Source: Gammaproteobacteria bacterium
GTDB lineage: Bacteria; Pseudomonadota; Gammaproteobacteria; Burkholderiales; Burkholderiaceae_C
NCBI GenBank assembly: GCA_018828125.1
Contig: JAHJWB010000016.1
Location: 62,001-126,000, forward strand
Direction: 5' to 3'
DNA length: 64,000 bases
Positions 17,637 to 26,384 of this stretch are shown in pieces; within the stretch, counting starts at the first letter, position 1; the number at the start of each line of letters is the position of its first letter. A program made the translations under genes and the position numbers. Below the pieces are notes generated by a model. The model saw only the letters and a list, made by a program, of their open reading frames with translations. It searched no databases and was not told where the DNA came from.

Positions 17637-19169
17637 ATGAAAATACGCGCACAAATCGGCATGGTGCTCAACCTGGACAAGTGCATCGGTTGCCACACCT
17701 GTTCGGTCACCTGCAAGAACGTCTGGACCAACCGCCCCGGGGTGGAATACGCCTGGTTCAACAACGTCGAGACCAAGCCTGGCATCGGCTATCCCAAAGA
17801 GTGGGAGAACCAGGAGAAGTGGCAGGGTGGCTGGACGCGCCGCGCCGACGGCTCCATCGTGCCGAAGCAAGGAGGCAAGTGGCAGCTGCTGATGAAGATC
17901 TTCGCCAACCCGCACCTGCCGGAGATCGACGACTACTACGAACCCTTCACCTTCGACTACGACCACCTGCAGTCGGCGCCAGAGATGAAGCACACACCCA
18001 CCGCGCGCCCGCGCAGCCTGATCACCGGCAAGCGCATGGAGAAGATTGAGTGGGGTCCGAACTGGGAGGAGATCTTGGGCGGCGAATTCGCCAAGCGCAG
18101 CAAGGACGCCAACTTCAACGGCTTCGAGGCCGCGCAGAAGGCCATGGTGGGGGAGTTCGAGAACACTTTCATGATGTACCTGCCGCGCCTGTGCGAGCAC
18201 TGCCTTAACCCTGCGTGTGTGGCCTCGTGCCCCTCGGGCTCGATCTACAAGCGCGAGGAAGACGGCATTGTGTTGATCGATCAGGACAAGTGCCGCGGCT
18301 GGCGCATGTGCGTGAGCGGCTGCCCCTACAAGAAGATTTACTACAACTGGAAAAGCGGCAAGGCCGAGAAGTGCATCTTCTGCTACCCGCGCATCGAGGC
18401 CGGCCAGCCCACCGTGTGCAGTGAAACCTGCGTGGGCCGCATCCGCTATCTCGGCGTGCTGCTGTACGACGCCGACCGCATCCAGGAAGCCGCTAGCGTG
18501 CCCAACGAGATGGACCTCTACAAGGCACAAATCGACCTGTTCCTGGACCCGCACGACCCGGCGGTGATTGCACAGGCGCGCGCCGACGGCATCCCCGACA
18601 ACTGGCTGGAGGCCGCGCGCCACAGCCCGGTCTACAAGATGGCGGTGGATTGGAAAGTGGCGCTTCCGCTGCACCCAGAGTACCGCACGCTGCCCATGGT
18701 CTGGTACGTGCCGCCACTCTCTCCCATCACGGCCGCGGCCAACGCCGGACACCTGAGCGGCAACGGTGAAATTCCAGACGTGAGCCAGCTGCGCATTCCG
18801 GTGAAGTACCTCGCCAACCTGCTGACCGCCGGGGACACTGTACCGGTGGTGCGCGCACTCGAACGCATGCTGGCCATGCGCAGCTACCAGCGCGCCAAAC
18901 ACGTGGACGGCGTGATCAACCAGGACGTGCTCGACCAGGTGGGCATGAGCGTGCGCGAGGTCGAGGACATGTACCAGACCATGGCGATTGCCAATTACGA
19001 GGACCGTTTCGTGATTCCCACCACCCACCGTGAATACGCCGAGAACACCTTCAACATCAAGGGCGGCTGCGGTTTCACGTTCGGCAACGGCTGCTCGGAG
19101 GGGCAGACGGAAACCAGTCTGTTCGGCAGTGAGAAAAAACGAACCATTCCGATCAAGGCAGGGGTCTGA
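17637..19169 (+). CDS. narH: Respiratory nitrate reductase beta subunit (Fe-S)
   Basis: 510 residues, preceded by GAAGGAG. Four ferredoxin-like cysteine clusters are visible: CIGCHTCSVTCKNVW near the N-terminus, CEHCLNPACVASCP, CRGWRMCVSGCP (the Trp in place of Cys is the mark of the [3Fe-4S] site) and CIFCYPRIEAGQPTVCSETC. Carries electrons from the NarI haems to NarG. 29-base gap from narG, one base before narJ. All features match a functional subunit. Confidence 0.97.
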   Translation: MKIRAQIGMVLNLDKCIGCHTCSVTCKNVWTNRPGVEYAWFNNVETKPGIGYPKEWENQEKWQGGWTRRADGSIVPKQGGKWQLLMKIFANPHLPEIDDYYEPFTFDYDHLQSAPEMKHTPTARPRSLITGKRMEKIEWGPNWEEILGGEFAKRSKDANFNGFEAAQKAMVGEFENTFMMYLPRLCEHCLNPACVASCPSGSIYKREEDGIVLIDQDKCRGWRMCVSGCPYKKIYYNWKSGKAEKCIFCYPRIEAGQPTVCSETCVGRIRYLGVLLYDADRIQEAASVPNEMDLYKAQIDLFLDPHDPAVIAQARADGIPDNWLEAARHSPVYKMAVDWKVALPLHPEYRTLPMVWYVPPLSPITAAANAGHLSGNGEIPDVSQLRIPVKYLANLLTAGDTVPVVRALERMLAMRSYQRAKHVDGVINQDVLDQVGMSVREVEDMYQTMAIANYEDRFVIPTTHREYAENTFNIKGGCGFTFGNGCSEGQTETSLFGSEKKRTIPIKAGV

Positions 19170-19170
19170 C

Positions 19171-19884
19171 ATGGGCTTTTTCTCCACCCCCACAAAGCCC
19201 GCGGTTCACACGCTGCGCGTGCTCGCCCACCTGCTACGTTACCCAACCTCCGAGCTGCGCGAGCACGCCGGTGAACTGCGCGACGCGTTGCGCGCCGAGG
19301 CCGCCTTGCCGGCCACGCGCCTGGTCGAGCTTGACGCACTGCTGGTGCACCTGAGCCAGCAGCCGGCACTGGACGTCGAGGCCGACTACGTCGAGTTGTT
19401 CGACCGGGGACGCAGCACCGCGTTGCACTTGTTCGAACACGTGCTTGGCGATTCGCGCGACCGGGGTCCGGCCATGATCGACCTGATCCAGACATACGAG
19501 AAGGCTGGCCTGTTTTTTGGCCCAGCCGAACTGCCCGACCACTTGAGCGTGCTGCTCGAATTCGCCTCCACCCAGCCCGCAGCGGTGGCGCGCGAATTCC
19601 TCGGCGAGAGCGCGCACATCGTGAGGGTGATATTCAGCGCGCTGCTCAAGCGCCAGAGCCCCTACGCCAGCGTGCTGGCCGCGGTACTCGAAATCGCCGG
19701 TGAAAGAGCCGAACCCGTGCCCGTGGCCGCCGACCCTGGCATCGACGAAAGCTGGGCCGAACCCGAGGTGTTCGGTGGCTGCTCCACTGAAGGCCAGGCC
19801 AAACCCGGCCAGCCCCAACCGATCCGCATCGTGAAGGCGGCCACCGGCCGTCATCCCTCATCCCCACCAGGAGCACAGGCATGA
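19171..19884 (+). CDS. narJ: Nitrate reductase molybdenum cofactor assembly chaperone
   Basis: 237 residues from ATG 19171, one base after the narH stop. A TorD/NarJ-type all-helical chaperone: LRVLAHLLRYPTSELREH at the start, DYVELFDRGRSTALHLFEHV in the centre (the family motif) and a variable C-terminal tail with Pro-rich stretches. Needed to insert the molybdenum cofactor into NarG before membrane attachment. Overlaps narI by ATGA. Confidence 0.94.
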   Translation: MGFFSTPTKPAVHTLRVLAHLLRYPTSELREHAGELRDALRAEAALPATRLVELDALLVHLSQQPALDVEADYVELFDRGRSTALHLFEHVLGDSRDRGPAMIDLIQTYEKAGLFFGPAELPDHLSVLLEFASTQPAAVAREFLGESAHIVRVIFSALLKRQSPYASVLAAVLEIAGERAEPVPVAADPGIDESWAEPEVFGGCSTEGQAKPGQPQPIRIVKAATGRHPSSPPGAQA

Positions 19885-20612
19885 CCTCACTGCACCACTT
19901 CCTCTTCGGCGTCTATCCCTACATCTGCCTGGCCGTGTTCTTCATGGGCAGCCTCGCCCGATTCGACCGCGACCAGTACACCTGGAAAAGCGATTCGTCG
20001 CAGCTGCTGCGCAAGGGCCAGCTGCGCTGGGGTAGCAACCTGTTCCACATCGGCATCCTGTTTCTGTTCTTCGGCCACGCAGTGGGTCTGCTTACGCCAC
20101 ATTTTTTCTACGAAGGCTTCATAGACGCCTCAGTCAAGCAGCGCCTGGCCATCTACGCGGGCGGCACTGCCGGTGTGATCTGTTTCGTCGGTCTGTCGAT
20201 GCTGCTGCACCGCCGCATCTTCGACCCGCGCATCCGGTTGACCAGCCACCGCACCGACATCGCCATCCTGGTGATCCTGTGGGTGCAACTGGTGCTCGGT
20301 CTGATCACGCTGCCGTACTCGTATTCGCATGCCGACGGCAGCGCCATGCTGGTGCTGGCCGAGTGGGCGCAGCGCATCGTCACCTTCCGCCCCGATGCGT
20401 CGGCCCTGGTCAACATGGACTGGCCCTACAAGGTGCACTTGGTGCTAGGTATGACGATCTTCCTGCTTTTCCCGTTCTCTCGGCTGGTGCATGTGTGGAG
20501 CGGATTCGGCAGCCTCGCCTACTTGGTGCGGCCCTACCAAGTTGTGCGCAGCCGCCGCCTGGGCGTACCTACCAACCCGACCAATCCGGCCCACCCCTCC
20601 GAACCCCGCTGA
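19881..20612 (+). CDS. narI: Respiratory nitrate reductase gamma subunit (cytochrome b)
   Basis: 243 residues with five transmembrane helices. Histidines expected for the two b haems are seen in NLFHIGILFLFFGHAVGL and in KVHLVLGMTIFLLFPFSRLVHVW. NarI takes electrons from quinol at the periplasmic side and anchors NarGH. Overlaps narJ by four bases; the parvulin gene follows after 24 bases. Confidence 0.95.
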   Translation: MTSLHHFLFGVYPYICLAVFFMGSLARFDRDQYTWKSDSSQLLRKGQLRWGSNLFHIGILFLFFGHAVGLLTPHFFYEGFIDASVKQRLAIYAGGTAGVICFVGLSMLLHRRIFDPRIRLTSHRTDIAILVILWVQLVLGLITLPYSYSHADGSAMLVLAEWAQRIVTFRPDASALVNMDWPYKVHLVLGMTIFLLFPFSRLVHVWSGFGSLAYLVRPYQVVRSRRLGVPTNPTNPAHPSEPR

Positions 20613-20636
20613 TCAAACCCAACGACGGGAGCCACT

Positions 20637-21494
20637 ATGAGCCACGATCTTTCCACCTCACCCTCCACCGGCTGCGGCAGCAGCGCCTGCGCCTGCAAAG
20701 GCCCTGAAGTCGCTGCTGCCCCGGTCGAGATCGCTAGCATCAACGGTATCGCGTTGCACGAAGCCGGCGAGGTGTTGGATGAGCAATCTCTGCGCGAGCG
20801 CGCCTGCACCGAGCTGCTGCGCCAGCAAGCGGTGAGTGCGGGCCTTCTGCCGCAATACACGGGCCTGAGCGCGCCCGAGCCCGATGACGAGACACGGCGC
20901 GCAATTGAGTCCCTGCTCGAAGCGGAGGTGCACTCGCCCGAACCCGGCGCCGAGGAATGCCGGCGTCACTACGAGGCCCACAAGCGACGCTTTGTGGTTG
21001 GTCAGGCGCTACACGTGCGGCACATTCTGTTCGCGGTCACACCGGGCGTTCCGGTGAATGCGCTGGCTCAGCGCGCGGAAGCCGCGTTGCTGGAACTCTC
21101 GCGGCAGGGCGTGTCGATCGATCGTTTCGCGCAACTCGCCACCGAACTCTCCAACTGCCCGTCGAGCGCCCAGGGCGGCGACCTTGGCTGGATCACGCCA
21201 CAGGACTGCGCGCCCGAACTCGCCAAGGCACTGTTCCTGCAGAACGACGCCATCCAGGCCCTTGGGCTGCACCCGCGCTTGGTGCACAGTCGCTTCGGTT
21301 TGCACATAGTCGAAGTGCTGCAGCGCCAAGAAGGGCGCCTTCCCGAGTTCTCCGAGCTGCAAGAGCAGATTGGCGCACGCTTGGCCCTGCAGTCGCAAGC
21401 CACGGCGCTGCGCCAGTACATGCAATTGCTGGTGGGGCAGGCGCAGGTGGAAGGCGTCGAACTAGAAGGGGCCGATACCCCGCTGGTGCAATGA
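20637..21494 (+). CDS. Parvulin-type peptidylprolyl isomerase of the nar operon
   Basis: 285 residues. The N-terminus has a Cys-rich stretch, GCGSSACACKG, and no signal peptide, so it is likely cytoplasmic. A NifM/SurA-like N-terminal helical part is followed by a rotamase domain (about 120-225) with ALHVRHILFAV, NCPSSAQGGDLGWI and VHSRFGLHIVEVLQR. Genes for such isomerases directly follow narI in several betaproteobacterial nar operons; a role in folding the large reductase is inferred from that position. Overlaps the carbonic anhydrase start by ATGA, so translation is coupled. Confidence 0.88.
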   Translation: MSHDLSTSPSTGCGSSACACKGPEVAAAPVEIASINGIALHEAGEVLDEQSLRERACTELLRQQAVSAGLLPQYTGLSAPEPDDETRRAIESLLEAEVHSPEPGAEECRRHYEAHKRRFVVGQALHVRHILFAVTPGVPVNALAQRAEAALLELSRQGVSIDRFAQLATELSNCPSSAQGGDLGWITPQDCAPELAKALFLQNDAIQALGLHPRLVHSRFGLHIVEVLQRQEGRLPEFSELQEQIGARLALQSQATALRQYMQLLVGQAQVEGVELEGADTPLVQ

Positions 21495-22189
21495 ACGAAC
21501 CTGTCGACGGCGTAGTAGCGGACGAGCTGCTTTTGCGCCTTCGGCGTTTCCGAACTGCCTATTTCCCGCGCCACCAGCAGCGTTTTCAAGACCTAGTAGC
21601 CGATGGCCAGCATCCAAAAACGCTGTTTATCGGCTGTTCGGATTCGCGCCTCGTGCCTTACCTGCTCACCGGCGCTGGCCCGGGCGAACTCTTCATCGTG
21701 CGTAACGTGGGGGCACTGGTGCCGCCTCATGATCAGTCGCATGGCTTGCACGGAACGATGGCCGCAATCGAGTTCGCCGTTCTTAGCCTGCACGTCGAGC
21801 GCATCGTGGTGTGCGGCCACAGCCACTGCGGTGCGGTCCGCGCTGCATACGAAGGCGCGCCAGCGGAGGCCGTGGCCCTCACAGCTTGGCTCAAACTGAT
21901 CGACGAAGCCCTGCTGCCCGTGCAACCCTGTCCTGAATCGATGCGCCGCACTGAGCAGCGCGCCGTGGTGCTGCAGCTCGAACGCCTCATGGGTTATCCC
22001 ATGGTACGCCGCGAGGTTGAAGCGGGTCGGCTTACCTTGCACGGTTGGCACTACGTGATCGAAGACGGCGAAGTGCACGTGTTTGATTCGCAGCAAGGCG
22101 ATTTTGTCGCCGCCTCAGTCGCGTCCAACAGCGGCACAGGACCGTATCAACACTATGTGGAACACGATGGACAAGTAGTCAGTTTTTGA
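21491..22189 (+). CDS. Beta-class carbonic anhydrase
   Basis: 232 residues from ATG 21491 (ATGA overlap with the isomerase stop). Zinc ligands are complete: Cys49 in GCSDSR (with Asp51 and Arg53, the catalytic dyad), His110 and Cys113 in CGHSHCGA. The protein interconverts CO2 and bicarbonate in the cytoplasm. Its translational coupling to the end of a nitrate-reductase operon is noteworthy; supply of bicarbonate or pH buffering during proton-consuming nitrate respiration is a possible role, inferred only. The frame extends upstream inside the isomerase gene, but that part is a coding shadow. Confidence 0.93.
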   Translation: MNEPVDGVVADELLLRLRRFRTAYFPRHQQRFQDLVADGQHPKTLFIGCSDSRLVPYLLTGAGPGELFIVRNVGALVPPHDQSHGLHGTMAAIEFAVLSLHVERIVVCGHSHCGAVRAAYEGAPAEAVALTAWLKLIDEALLPVQPCPESMRRTEQRAVVLQLERLMGYPMVRREVEAGRLTLHGWHYVIEDGEVHVFDSQQGDFVAASVASNSGTGPYQHYVEHDGQVVSF

Positions 22190-22262
22190 AGCCTTCGAGT
22201 CCTGTGTCCGACTACTGCCGCAGGCATGGCCGAGCACCCATACACCTGAATCTGGAAACATC

Positions 22263-22667
22263 GTGAACATTAATACCTTTGATGACCTTCTGAGTGCTGC
22301 TCGGATGCAGCCGCTGCCGCAACGCTTGTTGTTTGTATTTGTGGCTGTCGAGCTGCCAGAAGACGCCACTCCTGTTCAGCGCAATGAGTTCGAGCAAGGC
22401 GAAGGTGGCCTACTGGTGCCGAAGATGTGTGTGGACAAAGGACCGGACGAACTTCATTCGTTCGATCAGTTGGTGCAAGAGGCCAAGGCGTATGGCCAAC
22501 CCTGGGGCATGGTTTTCGCTGCAGCGCTCACAGGTACGCCGAACCGGCTACTTGATAGTGCAGAGGCGCAGCAGCCGCTGCAAGACATGGTGGAGGCGAT
22601 CCGGCTTGGGCAATTGCAGGCGTTCATTCCGTTTGACCCAAGAGGCCAAGCCGTTGTCTTGAACTGA
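22263..22667 (+). CDS. Conserved small protein, nar-linked (function unknown)
   Basis: 134 residues, soluble. Starts MNINTFDDLLSAARMQPLPQ and has the blocks LLFVFVAVELPEDATP, MCVDKGPDEL and GMVFAAALTG. I recall similar proteins from Comamonadaceae annotated, without good reason, as 'ribonucleotide reductase subunit alpha'; nothing here resembles a reductase. It is 73 bases beyond the carbonic anhydrase and in the same direction, so it may be the last gene of the nar operon. Function unknown. Confidence 0.72.
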   Translation: MNINTFDDLLSAARMQPLPQRLLFVFVAVELPEDATPVQRNEFEQGEGGLLVPKMCVDKGPDELHSFDQLVQEAKAYGQPWGMVFAAALTGTPNRLLDSAEAQQPLQDMVEAIRLGQLQAFIPFDPRGQAVVLN

Positions 22668-23390
22668 GATGGTCGATTCGTTCTTCCAAGTCTCATCCTA
22701 ATATCAGGCAGTATTTGTCCTATGCTGGCTTTTAGGCGTCGTTCGAAATGCTGTGCACTTCTTTCGCGGCAGCAAAAAGTGCAGCGAAGGCTGACAAAGC
22801 TGGAGCAGCACGTTAGTGAACGTTTCAGTGCGCAAAACTCAACGCGCCACCGTAAACGCTGTTTTTGGTCCCAAAGACGGCCGCCACCTCAAGCAGGGCC
22901 ATATTGCGATCGCCACCGGTAGCGCGTTGCAAAGTCGGCTCCAGGCTGACTGCAGCCGGTCAGGTTTTGCAGCCCAATGACATCCGCCGCCGGAACCGGT
23001 CACTCGTCATCCCGCGAGGCGGCCGACCGCTGTACCTTCAGCAGCGGCCACTCAACCGCGATTGGCCGCACTAGGCGCTGAGCGACTCCTACCCGCCAAG
23101 GCGACCGGCTCTTCGCGACCCTGAGCAGACAATTCAGCACGATCCACATAGCAGTCGGTCGCGCTCAGCTCTGCGTCAGTGCGCGCTTTAGTGCGATGAG
23201 AGGTGCGCAAACGCTTCAGAGTCAGCGGCCCTAACGCGGCAGCCCGGTAGTGTCTCCGGCACTTCTCACTTTTTGTGGCTGACATGGAGGCGCAGGGCAA
23301 ATCATCGATCGCCTGAATTGAGCTGGGGCAACGCTTGCGCCGTAGACTTTGGGTGTAAACCCCTCGTCCAGTGGCTCAGAATCAAAACCC
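22668..23390. other. Gene-free stretch after the nar locus
   Basis: About 720 bases without a convincing gene on either strand. Short open frames exist (for example 22722-22922 on the plus strand and 23052-23300 on the minus strand) but they lack ribosome binding sites and recognisable motifs. No tRNA, terminator or insertion-sequence end was recognised. It may be decayed sequence at the junction between the respiratory block and the next gene set. Confidence 0.5.
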
Positions 23391-23771
23391 ATGAAATCCT
23401 CGCCACCTAAGCCTGCCTTCCCGAAGCGAATGCGCCGTTGGCTGGCGGTGTTGGCTCTGCTCATAGGCCTGGCCTTGGTGGTGGGGTTTGGCTGGCGCGC
23501 CTGGAAGCAGGTTCAGTTCAACCAGCGCGTTGCCAGCGGCGAAGTCAAGGTGGAGACTCTGCGGGGTTGGATGACGCTGGCCTACATTGAGCGGGCCTAT
23601 GGCGTGCCGCAGGCTGAGCTGCGCCAAGCTTTGGGGTTGCCCGCGACCGGCTTTGACGACCGAAGCGTTCACGAGTGGGGCGCCGTGACCGGACTGGACC
23701 CGGTGGCCGCACGCCACACTGTTGAAGAGCTGATTTTGAAACATGCACCGCCCTCGGGATCGGCGAAGTGA
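23391..23771 (+). CDS. Small single-pass membrane protein, function unknown
   Basis: 126 residues from ATG 23391. Basic N-terminus (PKRMRRW), one transmembrane helix (about 15-36), then a soluble part with VKVETLRGWMTLAYIERAYG and HEWGAVTGLDP. No known domain recognised; the part after the helix could face the periplasm and looks like a short helical module. The stop overlaps the GTG start of the DedA-like gene (GTGA), so the two proteins are probably made together and may cooperate. Confidence 0.7.
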   Translation: MKSSPPKPAFPKRMRRWLAVLALLIGLALVVGFGWRAWKQVQFNQRVASGEVKVETLRGWMTLAYIERAYGVPQAELRQALGLPATGFDDRSVHEWGAVTGLDPVAARHTVEELILKHAPPSGSAK

Positions 23772-24346
23772 CGGAAATCACCGATTTCCTGCTCACCAGC
23801 CTGCTGAACCACGGTGCGCTTGTTTTGGGGAGCACGTTGTTTCTGGCGGCTTTGGGCGTGCCGTTGCCCGCCACGATGTTGGTGGTGGCCACCGGGGCCT
23901 TCAGCAAACAAGGGGTGTTAAGCCTGCAAGTGGCCGCAGGCGTTGCTGTGGTGGCGGCCGTCGCAGGTGATGGCTGCAGCTACCTGTTGGGCCGACTGAT
24001 GGGAGTGCGGCTCACATCGCGGTGGAAAGGCTCCAAGGCTTGGCAATCAGCCGATCAACAGTTTGAGCGCTGGGGCATCTGGAGCGTATTCCTGAGCCGG
24101 TTCTTGTTCACACCCCTCGCTCTGCCAGTGAATTTGATGGCCGGCTCCACCCAGTTTCCCTGGCACCGATTTCTGTTGGCCGTGATGGTGGGGGAGGCGA
24201 TCTGGGTGGTGCTGTACGGCGGACTGGGGCTGTTGTTCGCCGACAGCTGGGAGGCGTTGAGCCAGATGGCGAGTGATCTGTCGGGCGTGTTGGTCGGGCT
24301 GCTGCTGCTGGTTGTGGGGGTTTACGCCCTGGCGCGTCGCCGCTGA
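23768..24346 (+). CDS. DedA/VTT-domain membrane protein
   Basis: 192 residues from GTG 23768. Several helices and the DedA-type core: a re-entrant region FLAALGVPLPATMLVVATGA, then GDGCSYLLGRLMG and the FxxR motif VFLSRFLFTPLALPVNLMAG. DedA proteins act in lipid-carrier flipping, membrane homeostasis and drug resistance. Coupled to the small membrane protein before it. Convergent with the LysR gene, with a 102-base gap in which no terminator is evident. Confidence 0.85.
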   Translation: MTEITDFLLTSLLNHGALVLGSTLFLAALGVPLPATMLVVATGAFSKQGVLSLQVAAGVAVVAAVAGDGCSYLLGRLMGVRLTSRWKGSKAWQSADQQFERWGIWSVFLSRFLFTPLALPVNLMAGSTQFPWHRFLLAVMVGEAIWVVLYGGLGLLFADSWEALSQMASDLSGVLVGLLLLVVGVYALARRR

Positions 24347-24448
24347 ACCGGTCGGCCCCAGCCCCAACCATCGCGGCATAGCGAAGGCGCGCGCAACAAG
24401 ATTTCTGACCGCCAGGAGGCGCGCTCAAAACCTTCGTTGTCGAGAACC

Positions 24449-25405
24449 TCAGGCTGTCTTCTTGCGCTTGGAACGACCGGCGTTGGCCTCAGGTGGACTG
24501 GCGGCACCGGCAGTGGCGCGCATCGCCGTCACCTTCGCATGAATGAAGTCCACAAAGTGCATGGAAATCGAGTGGCGTGACGCGTTGGCGGGCCACACGG
24601 CGTAGACCCCTGCCGAAGCCAGGTGCCAATCAGGCAGCAGCTCGACCAGCCTGCCCGAGGCGAGATCTTCCGCAACCATGAAGTCGATAGCAGCGAACAC
24701 ACCGGCACCTGCGATGGCGAACTGCCTGGCGGTCTGGACGTGGTTGGTGGACATGCGGCCGGCGAGCGGAATCCGGTGCGTGTCGCCTTCTGGCCCGATG
24801 AAGTCCACAAAGCGCGCGAGGATGGTCTCCTGGACCCATGGCCACTGCATGAGGTCGACCGGGTGCTGCGGCGTGCCCAGCCGCTCCATCAGCTCAGGCG
24901 CGGCGCACACGCGCCGTCGCACACTGAAGAGCTGGCGGGCCCGCAGTGCAGAGTCCTCCAGCCAGCCGATGCGGATCGACACATCGAAACCCGCTTCGAT
25001 CTGGTTCTTACGCTCGTCGTCCAGACACAGCTCCACTTCCACCGCCGGGTATTCGGCGGCAAACGCCAGAACATCGTCCACAAACGGCCCCGAGCCCAGC
25101 AGGGCCGGCGCGCCCACGCGCAGGCGCCCGGAGAGCTCGGTCTGGCGGTGGGCAACGCTGTTCAGGCCTTCTTCAGCGGCTTCCAGGGCGCGGGCACACG
25201 AAGATTGAAACACACGGCCATCGTCTGTCAGCGAGAGGCGGCGGGTCGAGCGGTACAGCAAGGCGCAATCCAGCCGCTTTTCCAGTCGAGAAACGTGGTG
25301 GCTGATCACCGAGGGCGACAAACCCAGCTTGGTGGCGGCGCCACGGAAAGAGCCCTCGGCGACAACGGTCGCAAAGACAGCCATGCTGCGCAGGTCGTCG
25401 AGCAT
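24449..25405 (-). CDS. LysR family transcriptional regulator
   Basis: 318 residues. Winged helix at the N-terminus (MLDDLRSMAVFATVVAEGSF, AATKLGLSPSVISHHVSRLE), then a periplasmic-binding-protein-like effector domain (about 90-295). A basic C-terminal tail (GRSKRKKTA) is unusual. Divergent from the siderophore-interacting protein gene with only 67 bases between starts, so it likely controls the six-gene redox set to the right and itself. Effector unknown. Confidence 0.9.
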   Translation of the reverse strand: MLDDLRSMAVFATVVAEGSFRGAATKLGLSPSVISHHVSRLEKRLDCALLYRSTRRLSLTDDGRVFQSSCARALEAAEEGLNSVAHRQTELSGRLRVGAPALLGSGPFVDDVLAFAAEYPAVEVELCLDDERKNQIEAGFDVSIRIGWLEDSALRARQLFSVRRRVCAAPELMERLGTPQHPVDLMQWPWVQETILARFVDFIGPEGDTHRIPLAGRMSTNHVQTARQFAIAGAGVFAAIDFMVAEDLASGRLVELLPDWHLASAGVYAVWPANASRHSISMHFVDFIHAKVTAMRATAGAASPPEANAGRSKRKKTA

Positions 25406-25472
25406 TGTGCGATTCTATGAAACAAAGAAAACTAACTGCACCATCTTATCAAACAGGCCTCTGCTGGAAACA

Positions 25473-26318
25473 ATGCCTCTATTCCCCAAAGAACACCCAT
25501 TGAACTCAAAGCAGAGACCATCCGTGAACACCACTCCTTCCACCACCGAGCCAGCCGCCGAGCCCGTGAGACGAAAGCCGACACTGCGTGCGGTCAAGGT
25601 GCGCAGCCTCGAAGACCTCGGACCCCGGATGCGGCGCGTCACCTTCTTTGGCGAAAGCCTGGAAGGCTTTGGGCCACCGAAGCCGGGCAGCCACATCAAG
25701 CTGTTCTTCGGCGATCTTCCGCCCGACTGGCAACCGGCGGCCGGGCAACCCCGCCCGCTAACGCGCACCTACACGCCCCGCCATTTCGACCCCGCTCGCC
25801 GGGAACTGGTAGTGGACTTTGTTCGGCACGGTGCGGGCGTGGCGTCTGCATGGGTGGAGCAGGCCCGGGTGGGCAGCGCTTTGATCATCGCGGGACCGGG
25901 CGGCGGGCAGGTGTTCCCTGATGACCTGCGCCACCTGGTATTGCTGGCCGATGAGTCGGCCTTGCCGGCAGTGGGAACCATCCTCGACAACCTGCCACCG
26001 ACCTCGCTGGTGACGCTGTATGCCGAAGTGGAAAACACCATGGACCGGTACAACCCGAGCTTGCGGGCATCGCCCGACATCCGCTGGCTGTTCCGATCGC
26101 CTTCTCGGGCCGCTCCGGGTGGTTTGCTGCGGCAGGTGGCGCAAGGCCTCAACCTGGCAGAGGGCGCCCTGATCTGGGTCGCCTGCGAAGCGACCGCGGT
26201 GCGCGAAATCAGGCAGTTGCTGCTGAACGAACGCGGCGTCGACCGCGCGCAAATGGTCACCCGCGGCTACTGGAAAGCGGGCGAAAGCGACCACCCCGAC
26301 CACGACATGGGCGATTGA
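25473..26318 (+). CDS. Siderophore-interacting protein (FAD-dependent, ViuB/SIP family)
   Basis: 281 residues from ATG 25473; a GTG at 25524 is an alternative start. FAD-binding part has RVTFFGESLEGF, PLTRTYTPRHFDP (RxYTxR-type flavin motif) and the pyrophosphate loop WVEQARVGSALIIAGPGG. The C-terminal SIP domain has LLADESALPAVGTILDNLP and ends with a typical RGYWKAGES. Such proteins reduce ferric siderophores in the cytoplasm with NAD(P)H. First gene of a co-directional redox set divergent from LysR. Confidence 0.9.
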   Translation: MPLFPKEHPLNSKQRPSVNTTPSTTEPAAEPVRRKPTLRAVKVRSLEDLGPRMRRVTFFGESLEGFGPPKPGSHIKLFFGDLPPDWQPAAGQPRPLTRTYTPRHFDPARRELVVDFVRHGAGVASAWVEQARVGSALIIAGPGGGQVFPDDLRHLVLLADESALPAVGTILDNLPPTSLVTLYAEVENTMDRYNPSLRASPDIRWLFRSPSRAAPGGLLRQVAQGLNLAEGALIWVACEATAVREIRQLLLNERGVDRAQMVTRGYWKAGESDHPDHDMGD

Positions 26319-26384
26319 GACCGGCCAGCCTGCCGCGCCCACCTCGTTCGTGTCTCCACCGCTCATTCATATCGGAGTCTCAAG

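Noticed and set aside
23052-23300. Minus-strand frame of 82 codons as a small gene
   Set aside because: No ribosome binding site, no motif and basic, irregular composition.
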